Shown one piece after another: positions 1 through 8,583 of a DNA stretch of 64,000 nucleotides (the first letter of the stretch is position 1; each line of letters opens with the position of its first letter). The DNA comes from Jatrophihabitans_A sp035248685 (GTDB lineage: Bacteria > Actinomycetota > Actinomycetes > Mycobacteriales > Jatrophihabitantaceae), in contig DATFHF010000033.1 in NCBI GenBank assembly GCA_035248685.1, positions 74,008 to 138,007 of the forward strand, in the 5' to 3' direction. Position numbers and translations under genes: made by a program. Below the pieces are notes generated by a model. That model was not told the DNA's origin, did not search any database, and saw nothing but the letters and a program-made list of their open reading frames with translations.

Positions 1-1
1 C

Positions 2-1057
2 GGCGCCGACACGGTGATCTGCGACGGTGAGCTCGCGCCCGGTCAGCTGCGTCAGCTGGAAGAGGTCGTCAAGGTCAAGGTGGTTGACCGCACGGCGCTG
101 ATCCTGGACATCTTCGCCCAGCATGCCCGGTCCCGAGAGGGCAAGGCCCAGGTGGAGTTGGCCCAACTTCAATACCTGGTGCCACGGCTTCGTGGTTGGG
201 GTGAGTCGCTGTCCCGGCAGGTCGGTGGTCGTGCCGCCAACGGTGTGGGCATCGGCGGTCGCGGCCCCGGTGAAACCAAGCTGGAGATCGATCGGCGCCG
301 GATCACCGCGAGAATGGCCAAGCTTCGCAAGGAGATCTCGGGCATGAAGACGGCCCGTGACGTGAAGCGGGCGCGTCGGGACACCAACCGGGTGCCGTCG
401 GTGGTGCTGGCCGGTTATACCAATGCCGGCAAGTCGTCGCTGCTCAACCGGCTGACCGGAGCCGGCGTGCTGGTGGAGAATGCCCTGTTCGCAACGCTGG
501 ATCCGACGGTGCGGCGGGCCGAGACCTCGGACGGTCGGGTGTACACCCTGTCGGACACGGTGGGATTCGTCCGGCACCTGCCGCACCAGCTGATCGAGGC
601 ATTCCGCTCGACGCTGGAGGAGGTTGCCTCGGCCGACCTGATCCTGCACGTGGTCGACGCCTCGGACGAGGATCCGGAGGCGCAGATCCGGGCGGTACGC
701 GAGGTGTTGGCCGACCTGGACGCACTCGATGTGCCGGAACAGATCGTGTTCAACAAGGTGGATGCCGCTGATCCGGAGACCGAACTCCGGTTGCGCACCC
801 TGGTGCCCACCGCGCTGTTCGTCTCGGCGCACACCGGTGTCGGCCTGAGCGCGTTGACCGCGACCATCGAGGCCCGGCTGCCCAGGCCGGATCGTTCGGT
901 GCACGCCCTGATCCCGTACACCAGGGGGGATCTGGTGGCCCGGATCCATTCCGACGGCGAGGTGCTGTCGGAGGATCACACCGGCGACGGCACGTTGATC
1001 AGCGCCCGGGTCGGCTCCGAACTGGCAGCCGCACTGACCGAGTTCGCGGCCGGCTGA
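2..1057 (+). CDS. hflX: GTPase HflX, 5'-truncated by window edge
   Basis: Ribosome-associated GTPase that rescues or splits stalled ribosomes. The frame is open from base 2, so the N-terminus lies outside the window; the first visible residues (GADTVICDGELAPGQLR) match the internal HflX N-domain rather than a start. The glycine-rich linker (GVGIGGRGPGETKLE) is followed by the G domain: G1 GYTNAGKSS, G3 DTVGF, G4 NKVD and G5 SAHTG. The C-terminal domain is complete and ends in TGA. In Mycobacterium hflX lies a few genes from lexA, as here. The family and function are secure; only the start is missing. Confidence 0.96.
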   Translation, partial: GADTVICDGELAPGQLRQLEEVVKVKVVDRTALILDIFAQHARSREGKAQVELAQLQYLVPRLRGWGESLSRQVGGRAANGVGIGGRGPGETKLEIDRRRITARMAKLRKEISGMKTARDVKRARRDTNRVPSVVLAGYTNAGKSSLLNRLTGAGVLVENALFATLDPTVRRAETSDGRVYTLSDTVGFVRHLPHQLIEAFRSTLEEVASADLILHVVDASDEDPEAQIRAVREVLADLDALDVPEQIVFNKVDAADPETELRLRTLVPTALFVSAHTGVGLSALTATIEARLPRPDRSVHALIPYTRGDLVARIHSDGEVLSEDHTGDGTLISARVGSELAAALTEFAAG

Positions 1058-1128
1058 GCCGCCGATCCGGTTGATCCGCGTACCCTGAGGGCGTAGCCAC
1101 CCGTGCAGCCGTACGAAGGAGACAGGTC

Positions 1129-1473
1129 ATGGGCTTCGACTCGCCGTCACACTGGCTGATCGTGGCGCTGGTAGTGCTGGTTCTCTTCGGATACAAGAAG
1201 CTGCCGGAGATGTCTCGCTCGGTCGGTCGTTCGTTGCGAATCTTCAAGACCGAGATGAAGGGCATGAGCGAGGACGACTCGGCTCGCCAGGCTGAGGCTC
1301 AACCGGCCGCCACCGCACCGCCGGCCGCTGCCCCGCCTGCGGTCCCACCGGCGCCGGTGGTGGCGGGTACCCAGCCGCCGCCGGTGGTGGCGCAGCCGGA
1401 TGAGCAAGCTGACCAGGCGACGAAGCCGGCCACCGAGGCGCCGTGGGAATCGCAATGGGACGCACCCAAGTAG
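1129..1473 (+). CDS. TatA/B-like twin-arginine translocase subunit
   Basis: Predicted small membrane component of the Tat protein export system, 114 aa. It has a single N-terminal membrane segment (about residues 8-20), then the family signature FGxxxLPEMSRSVGRSLRIFKTEMKGM forming the amphipathic helix, then a Pro/Ala-rich tail. A good ribosome site (gaaggagac) precedes the ATG. The gene is single, 71 bp after hflX, and converges on lexA across a strong hairpin. The tail of about 65 residues is low complexity, common in actinobacterial TatA. TatA versus TatB cannot be settled, but the FKTEMK helix favours TatA. Confidence 0.88.
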   Translation: MGFDSPSHWLIVALVVLVLFGYKKLPEMSRSVGRSLRIFKTEMKGMSEDDSARQAEAQPAATAPPAAAPPAVPPAPVVAGTQPPPVVAQPDEQADQATKPATEAPWESQWDAPK

Positions 1474-1478
1474 CGGTG

Positions 1479-1516
1479 AGCCGGCCGATCCGCGGCTAAC
1501 CCTCGGTCGGCCGGCT
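1479..1516. terminator. Bidirectional hairpin between tatA-like gene and lexA
   Basis: A 10-bp perfect inverted repeat (AGCCGGCCGA, 1479-1488; TCGGCCGGCT, 1507-1516) with an 18-nt loop lies between the two convergent stop codons. There is no T-tract, as is usual in high-GC actinobacteria. Confidence 0.7.
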
Positions 1517-1528
1517 TCGCAGCCGTAG

Positions 1529-2275
1529 TTACATCTTGCGGAGGACGGCGACGACCCGGCCGAGGATGCTGGCGTCGTCGGCCGGAATCGGCGAGTAGGC
1601 CGGGTTCTGCGGCAACAGCCAGGCATGCCCGTCGCGCCGGCGGAAGGTCTTGACGGTGGCTTCGCCGTCGATCATGGCCGCGACAATCTCGCCGTTGTCG
1701 GCGTCGGGTTGCTGCCGTACCACCACCCAGTCGCCGTCGGCGATGGCCGCGTCGACCATCGAATCACCCTGTACCCGCAGCATGTACAGCGTTCCGTCGC
1801 CGACCAGCGTGCGCGGTAGCGGGAACACGTCCTCGACCATCTGCTCGGCCAAGATCGGGCCACCGGCGGCGATCCGCCCGAGCACCGGGACCAGCACCGG
1901 GGCCGGCGAGCCGGCGTGCAGCGCATCGTCCTGCTCGGGACGGAACTGGCTGCCGATGAGCTCCTCCGCCTCGCCCGGCACCCGCACGTCCAATGCTCGC
2001 GGCTTATTCGGGTCGCGCCGGATGTAGCCCTTGCTTTCCAGCACGGCGAGCTGGTGGCTGACGCTGGAGGTCGACTGCAATCCGACCGCGTCGCCGATCT
2101 CGCGCATGCTGGGCGGAAAGCCCCGGTCTTGAACGGCGTCCCGGATCACGTTGAGGATGGTGCGCTGCCGAGACGTCAGCCCATCGCCTGGATCGTGGCC
2201 GGGAAACTCCGCGATGGTGCTGTTTTTGGGACGTCCTGGCCCGCGCCGGATCGGGGGCTTGCCGTTCTTGGGCAC
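1529..2275 (-). CDS. lexA: SOS repressor LexA
   Basis: Transcriptional repressor of the DNA-damage response that self-cleaves when bound to RecA filaments. It has 248 aa. The winged-helix DNA-binding domain spans about residues 33-98 (TSRQRTILNVI, then PPSMREIGDAVGLQSTSSVSHQL). The S24 peptidase-like domain carries the cleavage site A137-G138 (GRIAAGGP), catalytic Ser172 (QGDSM) and Lys209 (ATVKTF). An extra N-terminal stretch of about 32 residues contains a GRPK AT-hook-like core. A 16-bp SOS box lies 76 bp upstream of the ATG, so autoregulation is expected. The divergent LysM gene has its own box, the arrangement known for Rv2720/Rv2719c in M. tuberculosis. Confidence 0.97.
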   Translation of the reverse strand: MPKNGKPPIRRGPGRPKNSTIAEFPGHDPGDGLTSRQRTILNVIRDAVQDRGFPPSMREIGDAVGLQSTSSVSHQLAVLESKGYIRRDPNKPRALDVRVPGEAEELIGSQFRPEQDDALHAGSPAPVLVPVLGRIAAGGPILAEQMVEDVFPLPRTLVGDGTLYMLRVQGDSMVDAAIADGDWVVVRQQPDADNGEIVAAMIDGEATVKTFRRRDGHAWLLPQNPAYSPIPADDASILGRVVAVLRKM

Positions 2276-2350
2276 CGAGGCCTCCTCGTGTGGTCGACGA
2301 ATCCCGCTGGGGGAAATTCGTCCGAAACTTAGCCTGAATCGAATAACGAT

Positions 2351-2366
2351 TCAAACACCCGTTCGA
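2351..2366 (-). promoter_or_regulatory. LexA-binding SOS box for lexA
   Basis: TCAAACACCCGTTCGA matches the actinobacterial/mycobacterial SOS consensus TCGAAC-N4-GTTCGA with a single mismatch. It is 76 bp upstream of the lexA start, fitting autorepression. Confidence 0.78.
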
Positions 2367-2430
2367 ATCGGCGTGTCGGCCAGCTGGTTTCTGTCAGACC
2401 CTTGTAGTAGACATTCGTACGGACGTTCGA

Positions 2431-2446
2431 TCGAATACACGTTCGA
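2431..2446 (+). promoter_or_regulatory. LexA-binding SOS box for the LysM gene
   Basis: TCGAATACACGTTCGA matches TCGAAC-N4-GTTCGA with one mismatch and lies 57 bp upstream of the LysM gene start. Flanking GTTCGA and TTCGAACGAA half-sites thicken the operator. Together with the 2351 box it serves the divergent lexA/LysM promoters. Confidence 0.8.
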
Positions 2447-2503
2447 ACGAATCCTACCGGTTCCACCGTAGGTACGGACCGGCGCAGGTACGAGGAGGAC
2501 GCC

Positions 2504-3067
2504 ATGTCAGTCGCAACGGAGTTCCCGCCCACGGTCTACATCCCCGAGCGGGCCCGGCCTGCGGTTCGCGCCGTCGAGCCGGCAGTCGATGGGGTCGCCG
2601 TGCCGGTGCGCCACTTGGCACTGGTGCCGTCGCCGGCCCCGGTCGGCAGGCCGAGCCGGCGGATCGAACGGCTGGCGGTTCGGCCGGCCGGTGACCGCGT
2701 GCTCGGCCGGCCGTTGGCCGACAGCACGGTCGACTGGCCGCTAACGGTGCCGCTGTCCTCGGCCCCGATGCGCATCACCCGGCGCGGTGTCGCGGTGCTG
2801 CTGGTGACCGTGGTCGCCGTCGGGCTGCTGTTGCTGGCGGTCGCCCGGGCGTCGGCGCCGCACCCCGCCAAAGGAACAGGCTCGATGCCGGCCAACGCCA
2901 CTGTGCAGGTGACCACCGTGCAGGTGCAGCCGGGGGACACGCTGTGGTCGATCGCGCAGCAGGTCGCACCTCAGCGGGATCCCCGCCAGGTGGTGGACGA
3001 ACTGCGGCGGCTGAACCGGCTCCGCTCGGTGTCGCTTACGCCTGGCCAAACCCTCAAGGTCGGCTAA
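2504..3067 (+). CDS. Membrane-anchored LysM protein, SOS-controlled (ChiZ/DivS-like position)
   Basis: Cell-envelope protein of 187 aa: a cytoplasmic, Pro/Arg-rich N-terminal region of about 90 residues, one transmembrane helix (about 97-118, AVLLVTVVAVGLLLLAVA) and a C-terminal LysM peptidoglycan-binding domain (about 137-186, VQPGDTLWSIAQQ to LTPGQTLKVG). The gene sits divergently from lexA with its own SOS box. The same slot in M. tuberculosis holds Rv2719c (ChiZ) and in Corynebacterium DivS, small SOS-induced proteins that delay cell division; the same role is inferred here. No catalytic domain is visible. Confidence 0.85.
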   Translation: MSVATEFPPTVYIPERARPAVRAVEPAVDGVAVPVRHLALVPSPAPVGRPSRRIERLAVRPAGDRVLGRPLADSTVDWPLTVPLSSAPMRITRRGVAVLLVTVVAVGLLLLAVARASAPHPAKGTGSMPANATVQVTTVQVQPGDTLWSIAQQVAPQRDPRQVVDELRRLNRLRSVSLTPGQTLKVG

Positions 3068-3144
3068 ACGTTCATGGTCTGCGACGCCGCACAAAATTTT
3101 CGGTGTCGCAGCTTGCGGAACAACAGCCGACGCTCTACCGTTCA

Positions 3145-3160
3145 CCCCTACATGTAGTAG
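3145..3160 (+). promoter_or_regulatory. Candidate NrdR box upstream of nrdR-nrdJ
   Basis: CCCCTACATGTAGTAG contains a perfect 10-bp palindrome (CTACATGTAG, 3148-3157) about 205 bp before nrdR. NrdR operators are 16-bp inverted repeats upstream of reductase operons, usually in pairs; I see no convincing second copy at the expected spacing, so this is only a candidate. Confidence 0.3.
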
Positions 3161-3364
3161 TTACACGCATGTACTTCGTCCACAGTTAGGGTTTTACCCG
3201 TCCACACGTCATCAACAGCATGCGGACCGCCATCCACCGGTCGTCCCCAGGTTGTCGACAGATTCAGCCGAGGACCGGGCCGAACTGCGAGCCGAAAACT
3301 GACAGTTGCTATACACCGCGCGCACAGTCGCATGGTCGGCCGACTCGGTAGGGAGTGAGTACCA

Positions 3365-3865
3365 GTGAGGTGTCCCTATTGCCGTCATCCGGACTCCCGT
3401 GTCGTCGATTCCCGCGAGCAGGACGAGGGCCAGGTCATTCGACGCCGTCGGAGCTGCCCGGAATGCGGTAAGCGGTTCACCACCGTCGAGGAGGCGACGC
3501 TCGCGGTGATCAAGCGCAGCGGGGTCACCGAACCGTTCAGCCGGCAGAAGGTAATCAACGGGGTTCGCCGAGCCTGCCAAGGCCGTCCGGTCGACGAGGA
3601 TGCGCTGGCCCAGTTGGCGCAGACGGTGGAGGACAGCATCCGGGCGACCGGGGCCGCCGAGGTACCGGCTCCCGAGGTCGGCCTGGCCATCCTCGGACCG
3701 TTGCGGGAACTCGACGAGGTGGCCTACCTGCGGTTCGCAAGCGTCTACCAGTCGTTCAGCTCCATCGAGGATTTCGAGAAGGCAATCGGCGACCTGCGCG
3801 CCGAACATCGCCGGCAGCAGGACCCCCAACCCCCGCCGCCATCCCGGCCGGCCGGCGCGGCATAG
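3365..3865 (+). CDS. nrdR: Transcriptional repressor NrdR
   Basis: Zinc-ribbon/ATP-cone repressor that senses ATP/dATP and shuts off ribonucleotide reductase genes. It has 166 aa from a GTG start. The zinc ribbon is CPYC (3-6) with CPECGKRF (31-38); the ATP-cone follows (about 49-139, VIKRSGVTEPFSRQKVINGVRRAC to FASVYQSF). The last 25 residues are Pro/Arg-rich. It is directly upstream of nrdJ (83 bp), the expected target, and downstream of the LysM gene, as in other Mycobacteriales. Confidence 0.96.
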   Translation: MRCPYCRHPDSRVVDSREQDEGQVIRRRRSCPECGKRFTTVEEATLAVIKRSGVTEPFSRQKVINGVRRACQGRPVDEDALAQLAQTVEDSIRATGAAEVPAPEVGLAILGPLRELDEVAYLRFASVYQSFSSIEDFEKAIGDLRAEHRRQQDPQPPPPSRPAGAA

Positions 3866-3948
3866 CACAGCACTAACCCGGCCGCCGGCAGCAGCCCGGA
3901 CGCGCTGGCACCACCGTGACGAATACATCGAGAGGGGAACTGCGGAAC

Positions 3949-6861
3949 ATGACCGAAGTTGTCGAAAGCGGCTCAACCGGCGACGCCGGCACCGGCGGCA
4001 CTGCCAAGGGTGGCGGCAAGCTCGGCGAAACCGCCAAGCACTCGGGGGAGCGCTCGGCCAAGGCCACCGCCAAGACGGGCCCGGTTTACCCGGCCAACGG
4101 CCTGGTCATCGAGCGCGTTTTCAGCACCGCGGGGATCCATCCCTTCGACGAGCTGGACTGGGAGCGTCGCGACGTCGTGATGACGAACTGGCGCGACGGT
4201 TCGGTCAATTTCGAGCAGCGTGGCGTGGAGTTTCCGACCAGCTGGTCGGTGAACGCCGCCAACATCGTCACCACCAAGTACTTCCGTGGTGCAGTGGGCA
4301 CCAGCCAACGGGAATGGTCGCTCAAGCAACTGATCAACCGCGTGGTGCAGACCTACCGCACGGCCGGTGAGGAGTACGGCTACTTCCGCTCCGCCGAGGA
4401 TGCCGAGATCTTCGAGCATGAACTCAGCTGGATGCTGGTGCACCAGTTGTTCTCGTTCAACTCGCCGGTGTGGTTCAACGTGGGCACCAGCTCGCCGCAG
4501 CAGGTCAGCGCCTGCTTCATCCTCGCGGTCGAAGACCGGATGGACTCGATCCTGAACTGGTATCGCGAGGAGGGGCTGATCTTCAAGGGCGGTTCCGGTG
4601 CCGGCCTGAACCTGTCCCGAATCCGCTCGTCCAAGGAGCTGCTGTCTTCCGGCGGCACCGCCTCCGGTCCGGTCAGCTTCATGCGTGGCGCCGATGCCTC
4701 GGCCGGCACCATCAAGTCCGGTGGTGCCACCCGTCGCGCCGCCAAGATGGTGGTGCTGGATATCGACCACCCCGACATCGTGGAGTTCGTCGAGACCAAG
4801 GCCCGCGAAGAGGACAAGATCCGGGTGCTGCGCGACGCCGGCTTCGACATGGATCTCGGCGGGGCGGATATCACCTCGGTGCAGTACCAGAACGCCAACA
4901 ACTCGGTGCGCGTGTCGGACGAGTTCATGCGCGCGGTCGAGCAGGGTTCTGAATTCGGGCTGCGGGCCCGCACCACGCACGAGGTCGTCGAAACCATCGA
5001 CGCCCGGCAGCTGTTCACCAAGGTTGCCGAGGCGGCCTGGTCGTGTGCGGATCCGGGAATCCAGTACGACGACACCATCAATGACTGGCACACCAATCCG
5101 GAGTCCGGCCGGATCAACGCGTCCAACCCGTGCTCGGAGTACATGAGCCTGGACAACACTTCGTGCAACCTGGCGTCGCTGAACCTGATGAAATTCCTCG
5201 GCGACGGCAACAGCTTCGACTCGACCCGGTTCGTCAAGGCGGTCGAGCTGATCATCACCGCGATGGACATCTCGATCTGCTTCGCCGACTTCCCGACCGA
5301 GCCGATCGCGGTGAACACCCGCGCGTACCGCCAGCTCGGAATCGGCTACGCCAACCTCGGTGCGTTGCTGATGGCCTCCGGTCTGGCCTATGACTCCGAC
5401 GGTGGCCGGGCGATGGCCGCAGCCATCACCTCGCTGATGACCGGTACCGCCTACCGGCGATCGGCCGAACTGGCCGGCGTGGTCGGCCCGTACGACGGCT
5501 TCGCCCGCAACGCCGAAGGGCACGCCCGGGTGATGCGCAAGCATGCCGCCGCTAACGACTCGGTGCGCTACCTGCACGACACCGACAAGGCAGTGCTGGC
5601 GCACGCCGGCCGGGAGTGGGCCGAGTGCCTGCGGATAGGTACGGTCAACGGCTGGCGCAATGCCCAAGCATCAGTGCTCGCGCCGACCGGCACCATCGGC
5701 CTGATGATGGACTGCGACACCACCGGGATCGAGCCAGACTTGGCGCTGGTGAAGTTCAAGAAGCTGGTCGGCGGCGGCTCGATGCAGATCGTCAACCAGA
5801 CCGTGCCACGCGCGCTTACCGCACTGGGTTACCAGCAGGAACAGATCGAGGCGATCGTCGAATTCATCGGCGAACACGGCCATGTGCAGGATGCACCCGG
5901 CCTTCGACCTGAGCACTACGAGGTCTTCGACTGCGCCATGGGAGCTCGCGCGATCAAGCCGATGGGCCACGTGCGGATGATGGCCGCGACCCAGCCGTTC
6001 ATCTCCGGGGCGATCTCCAAGACGGTCAACCTGCCGGAGTCGGCCACCGTGGACGAGATCAAGGACGTCTACTTCCAGGGTTGGAAGCTCGGCCTGAAGG
6101 CGCTGGCCGTCTACCGCGACAACTGCAAGGTCGGTCAGCCGCTGTCGGCCGGCAAGACCGCTCGCAAGGACGAGCAGGCGGTGGCGGAGAAGGTCATTGA
6201 ATATCGACCGATTCGCAAACGGCTGCCGAAGTCGCGCCCGTCGCGCACCGTGTCGTTCACGGTCGGCGGAGCCGAGGGTTACCTGACTGCCGGTTCCTAC
6301 CCGGACGACGGCCTGGGCGAGCTGTTCCTCAAGCTCGGCAAGCAGGGTTCGACGCTGGCCGGTGTGATGGACGCGTTCTCGATCGCGGTGTCGGTGGCCT
6401 TGCAGCACGGTGTGCCGCTGGAGACCTACGTTGCCAAGTTCACCAACATGCGGTTCGAACCAGCCGGCTTGACCGATGACCCGGATATCCGGATGGCGCA
6501 GTCGATCGTCGACTACATCTTCCGCCGGCTGGCACTGGATTACCTGCCGTTCGAAACCCGTGCGGCGATGGGCATCTACACCGCGCAGGAGCGGGCCAGG
6601 CAGCTGGAGACCGGTAGCTATGCGCCGGCCGAGGTGGACGATGACCTGGAATCGTTGGCCCAATCGGCTCCGGTGACCGAACACAAGCTGTCCGAGAAGC
6701 CTCCGGCCGACCCCAAGGTGCACAGCTCGGCCGAGCTGATCGACTCGCTGCTCGGCGCCTCCTCGGACGCGCCGCTATGCATGGACTGCGGTACCAAAAT
6801 GCAGCGCGCCGGATCCTGCTTCGTCTGCGACGGTTGCGGATCTACCAGCGGCTGCAGCTAA
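3949..6861 (+). CDS. nrdJ: Class II (adenosylcobalamin-dependent) ribonucleoside-diphosphate reductase NrdJ
   Basis: Reduces ribonucleotides to deoxyribonucleotides with a B12-generated thiyl radical, in the cytosol and independent of oxygen. The ATG at 3949 is chosen because gagagggga sits just upstream; a GTG at 3916 would add 11 residues. The 970-aa protein has the radical barrel, the NPCSEYMSLDNTSCNLASLNL-type segment with paired active-site cysteines, and a C-terminal Cys cluster (CMDCG, then CFVCDGCG, ending GCS) that serves for re-reduction and zinc binding. Cotranscription with nrdR is likely. No cobalamin riboswitch is visible upstream. Confidence 0.97.
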   Translation: MTEVVESGSTGDAGTGGTAKGGGKLGETAKHSGERSAKATAKTGPVYPANGLVIERVFSTAGIHPFDELDWERRDVVMTNWRDGSVNFEQRGVEFPTSWSVNAANIVTTKYFRGAVGTSQREWSLKQLINRVVQTYRTAGEEYGYFRSAEDAEIFEHELSWMLVHQLFSFNSPVWFNVGTSSPQQVSACFILAVEDRMDSILNWYREEGLIFKGGSGAGLNLSRIRSSKELLSSGGTASGPVSFMRGADASAGTIKSGGATRRAAKMVVLDIDHPDIVEFVETKAREEDKIRVLRDAGFDMDLGGADITSVQYQNANNSVRVSDEFMRAVEQGSEFGLRARTTHEVVETIDARQLFTKVAEAAWSCADPGIQYDDTINDWHTNPESGRINASNPCSEYMSLDNTSCNLASLNLMKFLGDGNSFDSTRFVKAVELIITAMDISICFADFPTEPIAVNTRAYRQLGIGYANLGALLMASGLAYDSDGGRAMAAAITSLMTGTAYRRSAELAGVVGPYDGFARNAEGHARVMRKHAAANDSVRYLHDTDKAVLAHAGREWAECLRIGTVNGWRNAQASVLAPTGTIGLMMDCDTTGIEPDLALVKFKKLVGGGSMQIVNQTVPRALTALGYQQEQIEAIVEFIGEHGHVQDAPGLRPEHYEVFDCAMGARAIKPMGHVRMMAATQPFISGAISKTVNLPESATVDEIKDVYFQGWKLGLKALAVYRDNCKVGQPLSAGKTARKDEQAVAEKVIEYRPIRKRLPKSRPSRTVSFTVGGAEGYLTAGSYPDDGLGELFLKLGKQGSTLAGVMDAFSIAVSVALQHGVPLETYVAKFTNMRFEPAGLTDDPDIRMAQSIVDYIFRRLALDYLPFETRAAMGIYTAQERARQLETGSYAPAEVDDDLESLAQSAPVTEHKLSEKPPADPKVHSSAELIDSLLGASSDAPLCMDCGTKMQRAGSCFVCDGCGSTSGCS

Positions 6862-6882
6862 GCCGTCGGCAAGCCGGGCACC

Positions 6883-6904
6883 GGCCGGCTCGACTGAGCC
6901 GGCC
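6883..6904 (+). terminator. Hairpin terminator after nrdJ
   Basis: Perfect 9-bp stem GGCCGGCTC / GAGCCGGCC with a GACT tetraloop, 21 bp after the nrdJ stop. Confidence 0.8.
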
Positions 6905-7138
6905 GTCGTAGCACTCGGTGTTCCACTTGCCGTGGTTCCGAATGCCAGTGCCGATAATGCGGGCAAAGGGCAGTCGTGCGCCTGCCTTTTGCGTAGGTCG
7001 CCATCCTCGCAACTCGGGAGTCTGTCTTGTCAGAGGGTGAGTCTATGGTCCAGACATGGCACCCCTTGCTACTCAGCTCGGAGCGGCTGTCGAGTTTGCC
7101 TCCCGCGGGCCGAGATGGAACGCATCTGAAGGACGAAC

Positions 7139-8206
7139 ATGCTAGCGACAGAGATAATGCACGTGGCAACGGCGCACAAGATCGAGCTGAAGGCGTTGCC
7201 AAGAGCTGCCGAGGAAACTGACAAGACTCTCCAACGATTCAAGGAGAACGTACTTCACGAGCTCAACGATCAGGTTCCAGCTAACCTCGACGTTCTGCTG
7301 TTCGGTTCGTTCGCTCGTCGGGAGTTGACGACAGAAAGCGACTGCGACTACCTCGTCGTACTCGACGGCACACCTCGACATCATGAGATACAACAAGTGG
7401 TTCGTGCCGTTGAGAGCAGCAGAAAGTTGTTGCTGCTGAGCGAGGCAGGCCGCACTGGCGCCTTTGCCGACTTCGCTACGGCCACAGAACTGTTCGCCCG
7501 TATCGGCCTGGAAAGTGACAGCAACGCCAACACAACCCGTCGGTTGCTTCTGCTGTGCGAGAGCGTTCCCGTGCTCAACGAGGCGGTCACGAGCAAGATC
7601 AGGAAGACGATAATCGAGCGCTACCTCGGTGACTATGCGCCAGACGTAGAGCGAAAGAGGCCGGTTCGCGTCCCACACTTTCTTCTTAATGACGTGATCA
7701 GGTACTGGCGGACTATCGCGGTCGACTTCGGAGCCAAGCAGTGGCGATCTCTGTCGAGCGACTGGTACCTGCGCTATGCCAAACTACTGACTACCCGAAA
7801 GATCCTCTTCGCTGGCACCTTGGCAGTCTTGCTTGACAGCGACAATGCGCTGTCTCCGCTATATCACAACGGCTCAGTCGACCGGTCGCAGATATTGAAC
7901 GTACTCAGCGATCATATCGAAACGGGGCTGGCCCGCACCCCGCTAGCTCGCCTACTAGCCTTGCACGACAGGTTGAGTAACGACGGGCAACGGGCGCTCG
8001 CGCAGTTGCTTCAGGCATACGACCGCTTCATTGAGCTATTGGACGACCGGTTCGCGCGGGTCGCCTTGGCACGGCTAGGTACCGGTAGCGAACAACCGCG
8101 CGCTGTGGCTGAAGAGTCCGCCCGAATCATCCACGAGCGGCTGCTGTTCTTGTTCAATGATGAGCCGTTACTGAAGGGAGCGACCCGAGAGTTCGGGTTG
8201 TTCTGA
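7139..8206 (+). CDS. Nucleotidyltransferase-domain protein (Pol-beta superfamily)
   Basis: 355 aa. An N-terminal nucleotidyltransferase domain (about residues 35-120) carries the Pol-beta/GlnD-type core GSFARRELTTESDCDYLVV with the metal-binding Asp pair. The remaining 230 residues are helical and Arg/Leu-rich, without a motif I recognise. A good ribosome site (gaaggac) precedes the ATG. It heads an apparent operon with a 102-aa protein and a HIT-family protein. GC content is visibly below that of the flanks and codon use includes more AT-ending codons, suggesting horizontal acquisition. The substrate is unknown; tRNA, protein or small-molecule nucleotidylation are all possible. Confidence 0.8.
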   Translation: MLATEIMHVATAHKIELKALPRAAEETDKTLQRFKENVLHELNDQVPANLDVLLFGSFARRELTTESDCDYLVVLDGTPRHHEIQQVVRAVESSRKLLLLSEAGRTGAFADFATATELFARIGLESDSNANTTRRLLLLCESVPVLNEAVTSKIRKTIIERYLGDYAPDVERKRPVRVPHFLLNDVIRYWRTIAVDFGAKQWRSLSSDWYLRYAKLLTTRKILFAGTLAVLLDSDNALSPLYHNGSVDRSQILNVLSDHIETGLARTPLARLLALHDRLSNDGQRALAQLLQAYDRFIELLDDRFARVALARLGTGSEQPRAVAEESARIIHERLLFLFNDEPLLKGATREFGLF

Positions 8207-8274
8207 CCACGTGGCGGACGCACTCGCCAGGAACGGGTTTGGTTGCCAGCTACGAATGCTAAAGGAGGAATCCG

Positions 8275-8583
8275 ATGGAACTCACGAAATATGCGCAGAG
8301 CCTACTCGACTCGGTATCCAACGATCGAGGTGTGCGCACGTGGGCTTATGAGGCTCAGCGGATGGTTGCCTGGCACGCGCTCTGCCTAGTGCCATTTCAG
8401 TCGGATCTGCATGGTGACCAGCGCCGTGAATACTACGACTTACTGAGTGATGTGCTCTCGATGATCGATCCTCGTGAACCAATCGAGGTTCCGGTAGTGG
8501 TTCGCGAAACGCTGCTACGCAGCTGCGAGGAGCCGTTGTTGCAACTGGTGGTTGATCGGACCGCCGTGCATACAGCGGCATGA
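8275..8583 (+). CDS. Small conserved-looking protein of unknown function in the NTase-HIT operon
   Basis: 102 aa, preceded by a strong ribosome site (aaaggagg) and ending in a 4-bp ATGA overlap with the HIT gene, which implies translational coupling. The protein looks all-helical, acidic and cytosolic (for example DQRREYYDLLSDVLSMIDP), with no membrane segment and no motif I recognise. Its tight placement between a nucleotidyltransferase and a HIT protein argues that it is real and works with them. Confidence 0.7.
   Translation: MELTKYAQSLLDSVSNDRGVRTWAYEAQRMVAWHALCLVPFQSDLHGDQRREYYDLLSDVLSMIDPREPIEVPVVVRETLLRSCEEPLLQLVVDRTAVHTAA

Noticed and set aside
3916..3948. Upstream GTG start for nrdJ
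   Set aside because: The gagagggga ribosome site is correctly spaced for the ATG at 3949 and lies inside the extended version.
3973..5667. 564-codon minus-strand open frame opposite nrdJ
   Set aside because: Antisense shadow produced by GC-biased third positions; nrdJ on the other strand is complete and conserved.
6862..7138. Attachment site or integrase marking the edge of the low-GC islet
   Set aside because: No tRNA gene, no direct repeat that recurs near 9550-9690 and no integrase or transposase gene could be identified.
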